DNA of 64,000 bases from Micromonospora thermarum (GCF_012034245.1 NZ_JAATEO010000002.1:186001-250000), one strand, 5' to 3'; positions 33,247-41,386 are shown, counted from the first letter of the stretch. The notes: generated from the letters alone by a model not told the origin. A program made the numbers and translations.

Positions 33247-33296
33247 CAGGGCCACGGCAGCCGATGCTACGCGGTGGGCCCGGCCGGGACGGCGGC

Positions 33297-34226
33297 TCAG
33301 CGGTCGGGGCTGTCGGCGGGGGCCAGCACCCGCAACGCGTTGGCGTCCAGGCCGATCCGGATCGGCGTCTCGCCGTACAGTTCGCCGTCGACCTCCACCG
33401 GCGCCGGCCGGTCCGTCTCCAGCCAGAGTTGACGCACCGCGAGGAACGGCTCGTCGCCCAGGGTGCGGCGGTGCCCGGTCGCCGCGTTGCGGGCGGTGTC
33501 GCGCAGCAGCTCGCGCCGGTGCGGACCACCCACCGGGTACGCGACCAGCAACCGGTCGTCCGCGTTCGCGTCCGCCGTGATCGGCCGGCCGGCGTGGAAG
33601 CCGCCGTTGGCCACGTACAGCTGATGCGTGACGAACTCGTGCTCCCGCCCCTCGGCGCGCACCCGGGCGCGCAGCGGACGGTGGCGGGCCAGCAGCGCCA
33701 GGGCCGTCGCCGGGTACGCGAGCCGGCCGCTGAGCCTCTTGAGCCGCGGCGGCGTGCTGGCCATCACGTCGGCGGAGAGGCCGATGCCGACGTGGTTGGC
33801 GAACCGCAGGTTGCCGACGAGCCCGAGGTCGACGTCGACCACCTTCCCGTCGGTGAGGACCGCGACGGCCGCGTCCAGGTCGAGCGGCACGCCGACGGTG
33901 CGGGCGAAGTTGTTGGTGGTGCCCAGCGGCAGCACACCGAGCGCGAAGTCCCGGTGCGCGAGCAACCGCGCGGCCGTGCTCAGCGTGCCGTCGCCGCCGC
34001 CGGCGACGAGCAGGTCCGGGCCGAGGCCGGCCGCCTCGGCGAGGCTTTCCTCCAACTGCCCGGGCCGGTCGACCGGGTAGGTGCCGAGCAGGTCGAAACC
34101 GGACTCGACAAGCCGCGCCCGCGCCCGCTCGTAGTGCTGCCGACCCCGCCGGGAGCGGGCGTTGATGACCAGTGCGGCCCGCCGGTCCCGCCGGATGGCC
34201 GCGCCCAGCTCCTGCTTGGTCCGCAT
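33297..34226 (-). CDS. Diacylglycerol kinase-like lipid kinase
   Basis: The 309-residue protein has GGGDGT near residue 70, PLGTTNNFAR near 95 and GELYGETP near the C terminus. These are the nucleotide and catalytic motifs of DagK/YegS/sphingosine-kinase-like enzymes, which phosphorylate diacylglycerol or related lipids. ATG 34226 fits the family N terminus; more upstream codons do not. It is divergent from the small ORF, tRNA and rtcB unit. A second, more distant copy lies at 59585-60517. Confidence 0.85.
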   Translation of the reverse strand: MRTKQELGAAIRRDRRAALVINARSRRGRQHYERARARLVESGFDLLGTYPVDRPGQLEESLAEAAGLGPDLLVAGGGDGTLSTAARLLAHRDFALGVLPLGTTNNFARTVGVPLDLDAAVAVLTDGKVVDVDLGLVGNLRFANHVGIGLSADVMASTPPRLKRLSGRLAYPATALALLARHRPLRARVRAEGREHEFVTHQLYVANGGFHAGRPITADANADDRLLVAYPVGGPHRRELLRDTARNAATGHRRTLGDEPFLAVRQLWLETDRPAPVEVDGELYGETPIRIGLDANALRVLAPADSPDR

Positions 34227-34264
34227 GGGCACGACCCTATCGCCGCCGGCCCGGCCAATATCCA

Positions 34265-34293
34265 TTGCGGTCAGCTCCGACCGGCCGTAGTGT
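34265..34293 (+). promoter_or_regulatory. Candidate promoter for the small ORF / tRNA / rtcB region
   Basis: TTGCGG (34265-34270) and TAGTGT (34288-34293) are 17 bases apart in a locally AT-richer stretch (CAATATCCATTG). A transcript would start near 34300, run through the small ORF and meet the terminator at 34469-34501. Confidence 0.45.
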
Positions 34294-34331
34294 CCTCCCC
34301 GCAAGCCCACACCGGACCGAGGGAGCCCACC

Positions 34332-34448
34332 GTGACGCAGCCCGTCAGCACCCGAACCACGCGGCCCACGCCGCGCGGTGGTGCGATGGCCGGCGAACGG
34401 GCCGGCGGTCGCCGCCTCCAGTGTCGGCGACCAGGGTGGTGTGCCTGA
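34332..34448 (+). CDS. Small ORF or leader peptide (38 residues)
   Basis: GTG 34332 follows GAGGGAG at a normal distance and opens a 38-residue frame rich in Arg, Thr, Gly and Pro that ends ...LQCRRPGWCA. Inside it the RNA can form hairpins: GCCGGC/GCCGGC and GGTCGCCG/CGGCGACC around 34392-34435. It is followed after 20 bases by a strong intrinsic terminator. It could be a leader peptide of an attenuator, a small protein, or an RNA with no coding role. No family is recognised. Confidence 0.35.
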   Translation: MTQPVSTRTTRPTPRGGAMAGERAGGRRLQCRRPGWCA

Positions 34449-34468
34449 CGTCCGCTCACGACGCGGTC

Positions 34469-34501
34469 GCCGCCCACCCCACCGGGTCCGGGCGGCTTTT
34501 T
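34469..34501 (+). terminator. Intrinsic terminator with U-tract
   Basis: GCCGCCC (34469-34475) pairs with GGGCGGC (34490-34496), followed by TTTTT (34497-34501). The loop contains a smaller CCCC/GGG hairpin. A true U-tract is unusual in this genome and makes this one of the clearest terminators in the window. It ends the leader transcript 18 bases before the first tRNA. Confidence 0.75.
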
Positions 34502-34519
34502 CGTGCCCCCCCCCGACAC

Positions 34520-34592
34520 GGGCCGTTGGAACAACGGGAAGCTCACCCGGTTTCCAGCCGGGAGGTCGCGGGTTCGACTCCCGTACGGCCTG
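34520..34592 (+). tRNA. tRNA-Gly(UCC), divergent
   Basis: A 73-base cloverleaf folds with acceptor GGGCCGT/ACGGCCT, anticodon stem CCCGG/CCGGG around loop TTTCCAG (anticodon TCC, glycine GGA codons) and T arm GCGGG-TTCGACT-CCCGT. The D stem GAAC/GCTC has one A-C mismatch. CCA is not encoded. It differs strongly from the usual bacterial Gly(UCC) sequence. It lies 161 bases upstream of the rtcB start, with a perfect 8-bp hairpin (34597-34616) between it and the next tRNA-like element. It may be a special-purpose tRNA or RNA. Confidence 0.7.
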
Positions 34593-34623
34593 CGCGGCGA
34601 CGCCCCACGGCGTCGCGCGGATC

Positions 34624-34696
34624 GCGGTTGTAGCGCAGCCCGGTAGCGCGTCACCCCGCCACGTGAAGATCGCCGGTTCGAATCCGACCAGCCGCT
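34624..34696 (+). ncRNA. tRNA-like element with malformed anticodon arm
   Basis: A 73-base sequence has acceptor GCGGTTG/CAGCCGC, a perfect D stem GCGC/GCGC with AGCCCGGTA loop, and T loop TTCGAAT on a stem with one C-A mismatch. The anticodon arm is only 16 bases: a 4-bp stem TCAC/GTGA with an 8-base loop CCCGCCAC that lacks the conserved U33. It cannot be read as a normal anticodon, although GCC (glycine) is embedded. It ends 57 bases before rtcB. It is either a decayed tRNA or a tRNA mimic linked to RtcB; a tRNA search program may call it a pseudo-tRNA. Confidence 0.6.
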
Positions 34697-34753
34697 CTGC
34701 CTACCCGGTCCCGCCCTGGGCGCGGGACCGTCCCACGACACGAGGAGACGACC

Positions 34754-35953
34754 ATGGGCTTCACCCCGCTGGCGGGCACCCGCGCGCCGGTACGGGTCTG
34801 GACCGACCCGTACGGCATCGAGCCGCAGGCGGCCCGCCAGCTGCGCAACATCGGTGCGCTGCCGTGGGTCGAGGGCGTGGCCGTCATGCCGGACGTCCAC
34901 TTCGGCAAGGGCGCCACCGTCGGCTCGGTCATCGCCATGCGGCAGGCCGTGTCGCCGGCCGCGGTCGGCGTGGACATCGGCTGCGGCATGTCCGCGGTCC
35001 GGACCTCGCTCACCGCGGACGACCTGCCGGACGACCTGGCCGGCCTGCGGTCCGCGATCGAGGCGGCGATCCCGGTCGGCTTCGCCCAGCGGGACGACGC
35101 GGTCGATCCGCGGCGGGTCCGTGGGCTGGAGCAGCGCGGGTGGGACGACTTCTGGCGGCGGTTCGGCGACCTGGACCGGCGGGTCGCCCAGCTGGAGACC
35201 CGGGCGCGGCGGCAGCTGGGCACCCTCGGCGGCGGCAACCACTTCATCGAGGTCTGCCTGGAGCAGGGCGGTACGGACGCCGGCCGGGTCTGGTTGATGC
35301 TGCACTCCGGGTCGCGGAACATCGGCAAGGAACTGGCCGAGCGGCACATGGCGGTGGCGCGGCACCTGCCGCACAACGTCGACCTGCCCGACCGGGACCT
35401 GGCGGTGTTCCTCGCCGGCACGCCGGAGATGGACGCGTACCGCCGGGACCTGTGGTGGGCGCAGGAGTACGCGCGGCGCAACCGGGCGGTCATGCTGGCC
35501 GTGCTCTGCGAGGTCGTGCGGGAGCGGTTCCCGCGGGTGCGGTACGACGAGCCGGTGAGCTGCCACCACAACTACGTGTCGGAGGAGACCTACGACGGGG
35601 TCGACCTGCTGGTCACCCGGAAGGGAGCGATCCGGGCGGGCCGGGGGGAGCTGGGCATCATCCCCGGGTCCATGGGGACCGGGTCGTACATCGTGCGGGG
35701 GCGGGGCAACCCGGACGCGTACCACTCGGCGTCCCACGGTGCGGGGCGGCGGATGTCGCGGGCCCAGGCGAAGCGGACGTACGGCACCGCCGACCTGGCC
35801 GCGCAGACCGCCGGCGTGGAGTGCCGCAAGGACGCCGGGGTGGTCGACGAGATCCCGGGCGCGTACAAGGACATCACCGAGGTGATGGCGCAGCAGGAGG
35901 ACCTGGTCGAGGTGGTGGCGCACCTCAAGCAGGTGGTCTGCGTGAAGGGCTGA
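34754..35953 (+). CDS. rtcB: RtcB family RNA ligase
   Basis: The 399-residue protein has all key RtcB motifs: VDIGCGM with Cys77, GGGNHFIE near residue 160, HSGSRNIG near 184, CHHNYV near 270, and SASHGAGR with His328, the residue expected to be guanylylated. RtcB joins RNA 2',3'-cyclic phosphate or 3'-phosphate ends to 5'-OH ends using GTP and Mn. In bacteria it repairs RNA broken by ribotoxins. ATG 34754 follows GAGGAGA. The gene lies directly after two tRNA-type sequences and has no archease or RtcA neighbour. A strong hairpin terminator follows. Confidence 0.92.
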   Translation: MGFTPLAGTRAPVRVWTDPYGIEPQAARQLRNIGALPWVEGVAVMPDVHFGKGATVGSVIAMRQAVSPAAVGVDIGCGMSAVRTSLTADDLPDDLAGLRSAIEAAIPVGFAQRDDAVDPRRVRGLEQRGWDDFWRRFGDLDRRVAQLETRARRQLGTLGGGNHFIEVCLEQGGTDAGRVWLMLHSGSRNIGKELAERHMAVARHLPHNVDLPDRDLAVFLAGTPEMDAYRRDLWWAQEYARRNRAVMLAVLCEVVRERFPRVRYDEPVSCHHNYVSEETYDGVDLLVTRKGAIRAGRGELGIIPGSMGTGSYIVRGRGNPDAYHSASHGAGRRMSRAQAKRTYGTADLAAQTAGVECRKDAGVVDEIPGAYKDITEVMAQQEDLVEVVAHLKQVVCVKG

Positions 35954-35961
35954 CACACCGT

Positions 35962-35991
35962 GCCGGCGCCCGTCGGGGGGCGGGCGCCGGC
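35962..35991. terminator. Bidirectional hairpin terminator
   Basis: An 11-bp perfect stem (GCCGGCGCCCG, 35962-35972, with its complement 35981-35991) and an 8-base loop lie 9 bases after the rtcB stop, facing the converging lipoprotein gene. Confidence 0.75.
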
Positions 35992-36003
35992 AGTGGCCCC
36001 GGC

Positions 36004-36903
36004 TCAGCGGCGGGGTGCGAGGCGTACGGGGACCGCCACCACCTTGGTGCGCGAGCCGTCCTCCGGGGACACCTCGTACACCTCGACGGTGCCCGCTTGC
36101 TCGCGGTCCAGCCGGTAGCTCACCGAGGCGCGGTAGTCGCCCCGGCAGCCGGTGCCGCAGGTGGCGGTGGTGAACGTGGTGGCGATCTCCCGGCCGCCGG
36201 CGTCGAGGACGCGGACGCTGACCGTCGCCTCGAACACGTCGGCCGTCCCGGTGACCGTCACCGGGCTGGTGACCCGCGCACCGATGACGGGCGCGGTCAC
36301 CACGATCGGTGGCAGCAGGTCGGCGTAGTCGCCGCGGTCGGCCGGGCCGCCGGTGCCGAAGCGGACCCGCCGTACGGTGGGGAACTGGGTGAGCGTCCAG
36401 ACCACCTGCGCCTCGCGGAGCCGTACCGCCGCCGGCCCGCCGGTGGCCGACAGCGCCCCGAGCACCGCCGTCCCGTCCGCGATGCGGGTGACCTCGGTGC
36501 CGGCCGGCACCAGGGTGGCCAGCCCGGCGGCCCGCTCGGCCGCGGCCGGCCCGGCGGCCAGTTCGGTCAGCGCCAGGCGGGAGGTGGTCGGGGTGGCCGG
36601 ACGGGTACGCCGCGTCGGGGCGATCCGGCCGTCGCGGACGTACCACAGCTCGATCGTGACCGTGCCGGTCGGCGCTGCCGTGGGGCCGGCCGTAGCCGGC
36701 GTGGTGGCCGCACCGGGGCCGGAGGGTCCCGTCGGGCCCGGGCCGGCGCCCGACGGTGCGGGGGTGCCGGCGGTGCCGGGCGGGGTCGCCGCGGCCGGCG
36801 GCGCCGCGGTCGGTGCCGGGCCCAGCGAGCCGGATCGGGGCTCCGCGCAGCCACCGACGGCGAGCAGGGCGGCGACGGTCAGCGCGATCACACGTCGTCT
36901 CAT
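36004..36903 (-). CDS. GerMN/Gmad2-domain lipoprotein
   Basis: The 299-residue protein starts with a lipoprotein signal peptide (VGGC, Cys near residue 19) and a long Ala/Pro/Gly/Thr linker up to about residue 78. A GerMN-like domain (about 80-190, with LTELAAGP and VVWTLTQFP) and a Gmad2-type Ig-like domain (about 200-295, with SPVTVTGTADVFEATV) follow. Such proteins sit on the outer face of the membrane and are often encoded beside two-component systems, as LpqB is beside MtrAB. ATG 36903 overlaps the kinase stop (ATGA), so it is coupled to the kinase. Confidence 0.8.
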   Translation of the reverse strand: MRRRVIALTVAALLAVGGCAEPRSGSLGPAPTAAPPAAATPPGTAGTPAPSGAGPGPTGPSGPGAATTPATAGPTAAPTGTVTIELWYVRDGRIAPTRRTRPATPTTSRLALTELAAGPAAAERAAGLATLVPAGTEVTRIADGTAVLGALSATGGPAAVRLREAQVVWTLTQFPTVRRVRFGTGGPADRGDYADLLPPIVVTAPVIGARVTSPVTVTGTADVFEATVSVRVLDAGGREIATTFTTATCGTGCRGDYRASVSYRLDREQAGTVEVYEVSPEDGSRTKVVAVPVRLAPRR

Positions 36904-38408
36904 GGCGCACCTCGCGGCCGCGCTCTCTCCTGCTGCGTGCCCGCCTCCCCGGTGGTGTCGGCCGGCACGATGTCGCCGCGGCTCCGCGGCACGGTGTCGC
37001 GCGGCGGGCCGGCGGCGTCGTGCGGCGCCGGCGGAGCGGCCGGCAGCGCGAGCCGGAACTGCGTGCCGACGCCGGGGGTGCTCTGCACGGTCAACCGGCC
37101 GCCGAGGAGGCGGGTGTTCTCCCACGCGATCGCCAGGCCGAGCCCGCTGCCGCGCCCGGAGCGGGCCGGATCGACCTTGTAGAAGCGGTCGAAGAGCCGG
37201 GGCAGGTGCGCGGCGGGGATGCCCGGGCCCTGGTCGGTGACCTCGAAGACGACCTCGGGCCCGGCGGCGCGGACGGTGGCTCGTGCGGCGCCGCCGCCGT
37301 GCTCGACCGCGTTGGCGACCAGGTTCGCGAGGACCCGTTCCAGCCGGCGGGGATCGGTGCGCAGGTCGACGGGCGCCGCGTCGACCGTGACCCGTTCCGA
37401 CCAGCCGCGCGCCCGCAGGATCGCGCGCAGCAGGGCGGCCGGGTCGGCGGTGGTCACGGCGAGTGCCTCCCGCCCGGCGTCGAGGCGGGAGATCTCCATC
37501 AGGTCCTCGACCAGCCGGCGCAGCCGGACCACGTCGGTGACCAGCAGTTCCCCGGCCCGCCGGGCGTCGTCGGGCAACTGGTCCAGGTGGTCGCGGAGCA
37601 GGGAGGCCGCGGCCACCAGGGCGGTGACCGGGGTACGCAGCTCGTGCGCGACGTCGGCGGTGAACCGCCGCTCCCGGGCCTGCGCCCGGGACAGGGCCTC
37701 GATCCTGTCCTGGAGCGCCTCGGCCATCTCGTTGAACGAGGCGGCCCACACGCTGAACTCGTCCCGGCCGCGTACCGGCAGCCGCGTGGCGAGCAGCCCC
37801 TCGGTGAGCGCGCGGGCGGCCCGGCTGGCCCGACCCACCGGGTCGAGGGTGCGGCGCGCCAGCGTGTGCCCCACGGCGGCGGCGAGCAGCACGACCAGCA
37901 CCCAGCCGGCCAGCAGGGCGGTACGGAGCTGGTCGAGGCCGGCGGCGATGTCGTCCTCGACGGTGACCACGTACAGCTCGGCGGTCGAGCCGGGGAGGCG
38001 ACCGCCGACCACCAGCAGCCGGGGTCGGGCCTGCGGGGCCGACCGCTCGTAGCCGAGCTGTCCGGCGGCCACGGTCGCCCGCAGCCCGGCGCCCAGCGGC
38101 GGCGCGTACGACGGGTTCGACGGGTACGCCTCGCCGTCGACGAGGATCACGTGCCGGCCGCTGCCCTCGAAGCTGGCGAGCAGGTCACCGCGGCGCTGCG
38201 CGGTCAGCGGCACGAACTGTCCGGCGAGCACCAGCTGGTAGCGGGCGTCGGCGGCGGCCTGCTGCACCGAGGCGTCGAAGCGGGCCTGGCGCAGCAGCGC
38301 GTACGACCCGCCGGCGAGCAGCCCGGCCGAGACCCCGGCGACGAGGACGAACGCGACGGTCAGCCGGCGCCGCAGGCGACCGGGGACGACCGGGTCCGCT
38401 GTCCGCAC
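36900..38408 (-). CDS. Sensor histidine kinase
   Basis: The 502-residue kinase has two transmembrane helices (about residues 14-36 and 168-190) enclosing a sensor domain. A HAMP linker is followed by the phospho-accepting His in VAHELRTP near 257, and the ATPase lobe has NLVANAVEHG, DQGPGIP and GSGLGLAI. It is a class I kinase resembling MtrB. It lies 12 bases after the response-regulator stop and overlaps the lipoprotein gene, forming a regulator-kinase-lipoprotein operon. The signal is unknown, probably cell-envelope related. Confidence 0.9.
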   Translation of the reverse strand: MRTADPVVPGRLRRRLTVAFVLVAGVSAGLLAGGSYALLRQARFDASVQQAAADARYQLVLAGQFVPLTAQRRGDLLASFEGSGRHVILVDGEAYPSNPSYAPPLGAGLRATVAAGQLGYERSAPQARPRLLVVGGRLPGSTAELYVVTVEDDIAAGLDQLRTALLAGWVLVVLLAAAVGHTLARRTLDPVGRASRAARALTEGLLATRLPVRGRDEFSVWAASFNEMAEALQDRIEALSRAQARERRFTADVAHELRTPVTALVAAASLLRDHLDQLPDDARRAGELLVTDVVRLRRLVEDLMEISRLDAGREALAVTTADPAALLRAILRARGWSERVTVDAAPVDLRTDPRRLERVLANLVANAVEHGGGAARATVRAAGPEVVFEVTDQGPGIPAAHLPRLFDRFYKVDPARSGRGSGLGLAIAWENTRLLGGRLTVQSTPGVGTQFRLALPAAPPAPHDAAGPPRDTVPRSRGDIVPADTTGEAGTQQERARPRGAP

Positions 38409-38420
38409 CGGGCACCTCCC

Positions 38421-39101
38421 TCACGTCGGTGACAACTTGTAGCCGGCGCCCCGGACGGTCCGGACCAGCCGGGGGTTCGCCGGGTCGTCCTCGACCTTGG
38501 CGCGCAGCCGCTGCACCGCCACGTCGACCAGCCGGGAGTCGCCGAGGAAGTCGTGGTTCCACACCCGCTCCAGCAGCAGTTCCCGGGTGAAGACCTGACC
38601 GGGCCGGCGGGCCAGCTCCAGCAGCAGCCGGAACTCGGTGGCCGTGAGCGCCAGGTCGCGCCCGTCCTTGCGGGCGACGAAGCTGGCCGGGTCGATCTCC
38701 AGCCCACCGATCTCGATGGTGCTCGGGGCCGGCGTGGCGCTGGCCCGCCGGAGCACCGAGCGGACCCGGGCGACCAGCTCCGGCAGGTCGAAGGGTTTGC
38801 GCAGGTAGTCGTCGGCCCCGCACTCGAGCCCGACGACCACGTCGATGGTGTCCGTCCGGGCGGTCAGCATGAGGATCGGCACCTGGCTGGTCCGCCGGAT
38901 CTCCCGGCAGACCTCGAAGCCGTCCAGGCCGGGCAGCATGACGTCCAGGACGATCAGGTCGACCGGCCGGGCGCGCCACGCGGCCAGCCCCGACCGGCCG
39001 TCGACGGCGGTGTCCACCCGGAAGCCGGCGCGCCGCAGGCCGAGGGCGGTGACCTCGCGGATGGAGGCATCGTCCTCGACGACCAGCACCCGGCCTTCCA
39101 T
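38421..39101 (-). CDS. OmpR-family response regulator
   Basis: The 226-residue regulator has a receiver domain with Asp10/Asp11 in VVEDD, the phospho-acceptor Asp53 in LDVMLPG and the Lys in LRKPF near 103. A winged-helix DNA-binding domain follows, with LTATEFRLL near 150 and VRGAGYKL at the end. It is the first gene of the minus-strand two-component operon and acts with the kinase at 36900-38408. Confidence 0.92.
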   Translation of the reverse strand: MEGRVLVVEDDASIREVTALGLRRAGFRVDTAVDGRSGLAAWRARPVDLIVLDVMLPGLDGFEVCREIRRTSQVPILMLTARTDTIDVVVGLECGADDYLRKPFDLPELVARVRSVLRRASATPAPSTIEIGGLEIDPASFVARKDGRDLALTATEFRLLLELARRPGQVFTRELLLERVWNHDFLGDSRLVDVAVQRLRAKVEDDPANPRLVRTVRGAGYKLSPT

Positions 39102-39155
39102 GCGCTGAGCGTAGCCCCGCCGTGGTTCCGGTTGACCTGGCGAAACGGCCGGTGT

Positions 39156-39183
39156 GGAGGGTCCGGGCGGTGCCGGACCCTCC
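39156..39183 (-). terminator. Hairpin terminator of the AMIN-like gene
   Basis: GGAGGGTCCGG (39156-39166) and its exact complement (39173-39183) form an 11-bp stem with a 6-base loop, 8 bases after the stop of the minus-strand AMIN-like gene and before the response regulator. Confidence 0.7.
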
Positions 39184-39190
39184 GCCGTCG

Positions 39191-39781
39191 TCACTCCTGC
39201 CACTGGTGGGCCACGTCGAGGACGATCCGGCTGTGCGTACCGGGGCCGGCCAGGACGAACACCCGGAACGGCAGCCGCGCCCGCACGCCGACCGCGAAGG
39301 TGGTGTAGCCCTCGAAGCTGCCGCCGAACATCACGTCCCGCAACGTCCGGTAGCGCAGCACGTTGGCCGTGTGCTCGCCGACCCGGTACGGGACGGTGGC
39401 GAGGTGCTCGTCGTCGTACGCGGGGGCCTGCAACGAGACCCGCAGCAGCTCGTCCCCGGCGGTGTACGGCGACAGCGGCAGCCCCTCGCCCTCGGTCCAC
39501 GTCTCGCCGTAGGCGACCGTGTAACCGGTCACCGGGCCGTTGAACTCGAACACCACCCGGTCGAAGCACTCGTGCCGCCCGGTCCGCACGTCGACCAGCG
39601 GGGCGCTGCTCAGCGAGCCCGCCGACTTGGTCAGGCTGCCCCAGGTGATCCCGCAGTACGGCGACCCCGTCGCCGCCGCCTTCGTCGTGCCGGTCGTCGT
39701 CGCGGCCGCGCCGGTGCCCGCGCCGGCGACCAGCCCGGCGAGTACGACCACCAGCACCATGAGTCCACTCTTGATCCGCAT
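39191..39781 (-). CDS. Secreted AMIN-like domain protein
   Basis: The 196-residue precursor has a signal peptide (MRIKSG, then a Val/Leu/Ala core, cleaved near residue 25). The mature domain contains VRTGRHECFDRVVFEFNG near residue 65, typical of the AMIN-like proteins of actinomycetes, which are all-beta and may bind cell-wall polymers. It is transcribed alone. No catalytic residues are recognised. Confidence 0.75.
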   Translation of the reverse strand: MRIKSGLMVLVVVLAGLVAGAGTGAAATTTGTTKAAATGSPYCGITWGSLTKSAGSLSSAPLVDVRTGRHECFDRVVFEFNGPVTGYTVAYGETWTEGEGLPLSPYTAGDELLRVSLQAPAYDDEHLATVPYRVGEHTANVLRYRTLRDVMFGGSFEGYTTFAVGVRARLPFRVFVLAGPGTHSRIVLDVAHQWQE

Positions 39782-40099
39782 CTCTCTCCTCCTGCCGTTC
39801 GTGCTGTCTCCCGGCCCACCGCCGGGATCTCGACGGTCCGGCGCCGTCGGCGGACCCGGTGTCGTCGGTCACGCTCGTCGCGGGACCGGTTTCACCGTGG
39901 CGGTCGTGCGCCACGCCACCTTCGCCGTGGCGTAACGGCCACGTAACAGCAGGTCGGGCCGGTGCGGGTGGGCGTACGCGGAAACGTGGCAGGCCGGGCG
40001 CTATGACTCTTCCGCTATGTCGGACATCGGCGACGTTCGATTTAACATCCACGTACATCGATGGATGGCGGTTTGTGCCGCCGACGACAGGGGAGTGAG
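39782..40099. promoter_or_regulatory. Divergent intergenic region with inverted repeat
   Basis: This 318-base gap between the AMIN-like gene and the protease gene must hold both promoters. The part near the protease (about 39995-40070) is AT-richer. It contains CATCCA (40046-40051) and TGGATG (40062-40067), a perfect 6-base inverted repeat with a 10-base spacer that could be an operator. No coding gene is supported here. Confidence 0.35.
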
Positions 40100-41278
40100 A
40101 TGCTCAGACGACAACTGCTGCGCGCGGCCGGAGCCGTGCTGGCGGCGGTGCTCGCGGCGGCCGGGGTGCAGGTCGCCACCGGTGCGCCGGCCTCCGCCGC
40201 CCGCACCGTCTACTACGACGCGAGCCGGGCCGGCGAGTTCCGCACCAACTTCGACCAGGCCGCCCAGATCTGGAACGGCTCGGTCAGCAACGTCCGGCTG
40301 GTCCCGCGTACGCCCGGCAACGTCACCATCTACGTCGACAGCGGCTGGCCGCGGGCCCAGGTCACCGGGCTCGGCTCCGGCCGCATCTGGATGGGTTGGA
40401 CCGCGGTGAACCAGGGGTACGACCGCACGCGCATCGCGAGCCACGAGTTCGGCCACATCCTCGGCCTGCCCGACCGGCGTACCGGCCTCTGCTCCGACCT
40501 CATGTCCGGCAGCAGCGCACCGGTCTCCTGCCGCAACGCGTACCCCAGCAGCGCCGAGGCCTCGCGGGTGAACTCGCTGTTCGCCGGCAGCCGCGCGACG
40601 GTCACCACCGGCACCTTCACCTGGGGTTCCGACGAGGTCACGCCGTTCGTGGTGGGCGGGCGGCCGGCCACCGAGAACTACCCGTGGCTGGTCTACACCT
40701 CCGGCTGCACCGGCACGCTGATCAAGGCGAACTGGGTCGTCACCGCGCGGCACTGCTCGACGCCGTCCTCGGTCCGCGTCGGCAGCGTGAACCGCACCAG
40801 CGGCGGCACGGTGGTCCGGGTGAGCCGCTCGGTCAGCCACCCGACGATCGACGTCAAGTTGCTGCAACTGTCCAGTTCGGTCTCGTACGCCCCGGCGCCG
40901 ATCCCGACCACCTCCGGCGCGGTCGGCACCGCCACCCGCATCATCGGCTGGGGCCTGACCTGCCCGAACCGGGGCTGCGGCTCCGCACCGACCATCGCCC
41001 ACGAGCTGGACACGTCGATCGTGTCGGACAGCCGCTGCATCGGCATCAACGGCCCGTACGAGATCTGCACCAACAACACCGGCGGCAACTCCGGTGCCTG
41101 CTACGGCGACTCCGGTGGCCCGCAGGTGCGCCGGATCAACGGTGTGTGGAACCTGATCGGCGCGACCAGCCGGTCGGGCAACAACAACGCGACCTGCGCC
41201 ACCGGCCCGTCGATCTACGGTGACCTGCCGTCGATCCGCTCCTGGATCGACACCCAGGTCGGCGGCCTCCCGGCCTGA
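40100..41278 (+). CDS. Secreted fusion protease: snapalysin-like M7 plus trypsin-like S1
   Basis: The 392-residue precursor has a signal peptide cleaved near ASA at about residue 33. The first domain (about 35-165) has HEFGHILGLPD, giving zinc ligands His115, His119 and Asp125 and catalytic Glu116, as in snapalysins (M7). The second domain (about 175-390) has the trypsin triad His218 (TARHC), Asp251 (IDVKLL) and Ser338 (GDSGGP), with Cys pairs. An N-terminal metalloprotease joined to a serine protease is unusual. The first domain might act as an activator or pro-region. ATG 40100 follows GGGGAG; upstream codons have no support. Confidence 0.85.
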   Translation: MLRRQLLRAAGAVLAAVLAAAGVQVATGAPASAARTVYYDASRAGEFRTNFDQAAQIWNGSVSNVRLVPRTPGNVTIYVDSGWPRAQVTGLGSGRIWMGWTAVNQGYDRTRIASHEFGHILGLPDRRTGLCSDLMSGSSAPVSCRNAYPSSAEASRVNSLFAGSRATVTTGTFTWGSDEVTPFVVGGRPATENYPWLVYTSGCTGTLIKANWVVTARHCSTPSSVRVGSVNRTSGGTVVRVSRSVSHPTIDVKLLQLSSSVSYAPAPIPTTSGAVGTATRIIGWGLTCPNRGCGSAPTIAHELDTSIVSDSRCIGINGPYEICTNNTGGNSGACYGDSGGPQVRRINGVWNLIGATSRSGNNNATCATGPSIYGDLPSIRSWIDTQVGGLPA

Positions 41279-41355
41279 GTCGTGGACGGCCCCGGCTCGC
41301 ACCGCCCCTGACCGGCCCGGGCCGGCGGCGGCGTCCCGGCGCGAGCCGGCGACGA

Positions 41356-41386
41356 GGGTCCCTCGTGTACGCACGAGGGGCCCTTT
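41356..41386 (+). terminator. Strong hairpin terminator after the protease gene
   Basis: GGGTCCCTCGTG (41356-41367) pairs with CACGAGGGGCCC (41372-41383), with one G-T pair and a 4-base loop, followed by TTT. It should end the protease transcript. Confidence 0.75.
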
